DNA of 64,000 nucleotides. It comes from Osedax fenrisi. Its lineage: Eukaryota; Annelida; Polychaeta; Sabellida; Siboglinidae. Below the pieces are notes generated by a model. It was not told where the DNA came from. It did no database searches and saw only the letters and a program-made list of their open reading frames with translations. The translations under genes and the position numbers were made by a program. Position 1 is the first letter of the stretch, and each line of letters starts with the position of its first letter. Below, piece by piece: positions 63,385 through 64,000 of this stretch. The stretch is taken from NCBI GenBank assembly GCA_964019155.1, contig OZ025244.1, positions 45,293,452 through 45,357,451 of the forward strand, given 5' to 3'.

Positions 63385-63837
63385 CAAAGATTTTCCGAAG
63401 GAAAGATATAACACTTACGCGAAATCGTGTAATTCGAATTTGTATACAAAATACCCTGGTGCCACCTATAGCGGGTTACTTTTAGGAACTATGCGTTGTT
63501 TATAATGTAAATTCGTATTTAACTATACACTTTTAAAATGTTAAATAATATGCTTTAAATTAATATGTATATGATGAAAACTAAGTGTTCATTACTAATA
63601 TATAACAAACAAATATGATATGTATGTTTTAAATGCTATAAGTATATATTTAGTGAGTAAAAGCTAATTTATATTGCATGTAATTTAATAGAGCAATGAA
63701 AACATTGTTGTATGCAAACAGAGCCGCACCTAAATATATTTCAGTGATTTCGATACTACTGCTAGCAGCGGTTGGGGCTATTACTAAATTACGTTGCATG
63801 CATAGGGAGTGTTATATCTTTGCTTCGCAAAATCTTT
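63385..63837 (+). mobile_element. Solo 453-bp MITE
   Basis: Ends CAAAGATTTTCCGAAGGAAA and, on the other strand, AAAGATTTTGCGAAGCAAAG, flanked by perfect GGTTACAC repeats (63377-63384 and 63838-63845). The interior is nearly identical to the copies inside the giant palindrome. This independent insertion defines the element's ends exactly. An apparent frame running out of it to 63920 has no protein-like character. Confidence 0.93.
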
Positions 63838-63845
63838 GGTTACAC

Positions 63846-64000
63846 ACAGCAGCGCCTCCTAGTGTCGAGGATGAGGGTGAGCAGGTACTGTATCTATTGA
63901 TAATAGGGCCTATGATGTAGCGATGTGACGATCTTTGCACTCGTAAACATTCAGCAGCCTCTCGTGCACTGTGACTAATACGCACTAACACACTCACACA
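63846..64000. other. Right edge of the window, mixed-composition DNA
   Basis: GC-richer sequence with short open stretches on both strands; too little is visible to call a gene. Confidence 0.4.

Noticed and set aside
63696..63920. 74-residue frame with a hydrophobic stretch
   Set aside because: It is mostly the interior of the 453-bp MITE; the same frame is disrupted by flanking differences in the other copies.

Overview
The window is animal nuclear DNA. The evidence is a spliced gene for a mitochondrial complex I subunit, GT-AG introns, an exon resembling the ELM2 domain of the RERE/atrophin family, CR1-group LINE sequence, a tRNA-derived SINE, many short inverted-repeat transposons, and a very high load of microsatellites. 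The species cannot be fixed from this sequence; an invertebrate is my guess. Most of the window is non-coding, and the true coding content is under 1 kb plus the retrotransposon frames.

Layout. 1-1056: 3' part of a decayed CR1-like LINE (minus strand). 1223-2233: a foldback element with TIRs made of subrepeats and a perfect 8-bp target duplication. 2361-6840: a near-intact CR1-group LINE (minus), whose ORF1 and ORF2 share one reading frame broken by only two stops. 6841-9917: AT-rich DNA with two hairpin MITEs. 9918-18149: NDUFS3 (minus, six exons, 234 residues predicted), with a TTAA-flanked MITE, a hAT-like MITE and a large CT microsatellite in its introns; the donor sites of exons 3 and 4 are both locally duplicated. 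18150-20000: upstream DNA with a CCAAT/TATA-like NDUFS3 promoter region, an 85-nt near-perfect hairpin and a possible GC-rich TATA promoter facing right. 20000-52100: a gene desert of microsatellites, minisatellites, GTACA palindromes, many TTACGTAA/TTACGCAA (bZIP-like) sites and a few non-repetitive islands that look regulatory. Within it lies a 6.6-kb array of 120 indel-free copies of a 55-bp unit (32521-39130). 44579-44870: a tRNA-derived SINE. 52109-52272: the RERE-like ELM2 exon (plus strand); its neighbouring exons were not found. 55513-56609: a hAT-like non-autonomous element with an 8-bp duplication. 57613-62379: a 4.77-kb palindromic transposon with arms of about 2 kb and a perfect 8-bp duplication. 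A 453-bp MITE sits in both of its arms, and an independent third copy lies at 63385-63837.

How the parts relate. NDUFS3 encodes a core iron-sulfur protein subunit of respiratory complex I. The RERE-like exon belongs to a nuclear corepressor. I see no functional link; they are simply neighbours, transcribed divergently if the RERE-like gene begins to the left of its exon. The dominant theme is non-autonomous DNA transposons that leave 8-bp target duplications (six insertions with recognisable duplications, five of them perfect), together with expansion of simple repeats.
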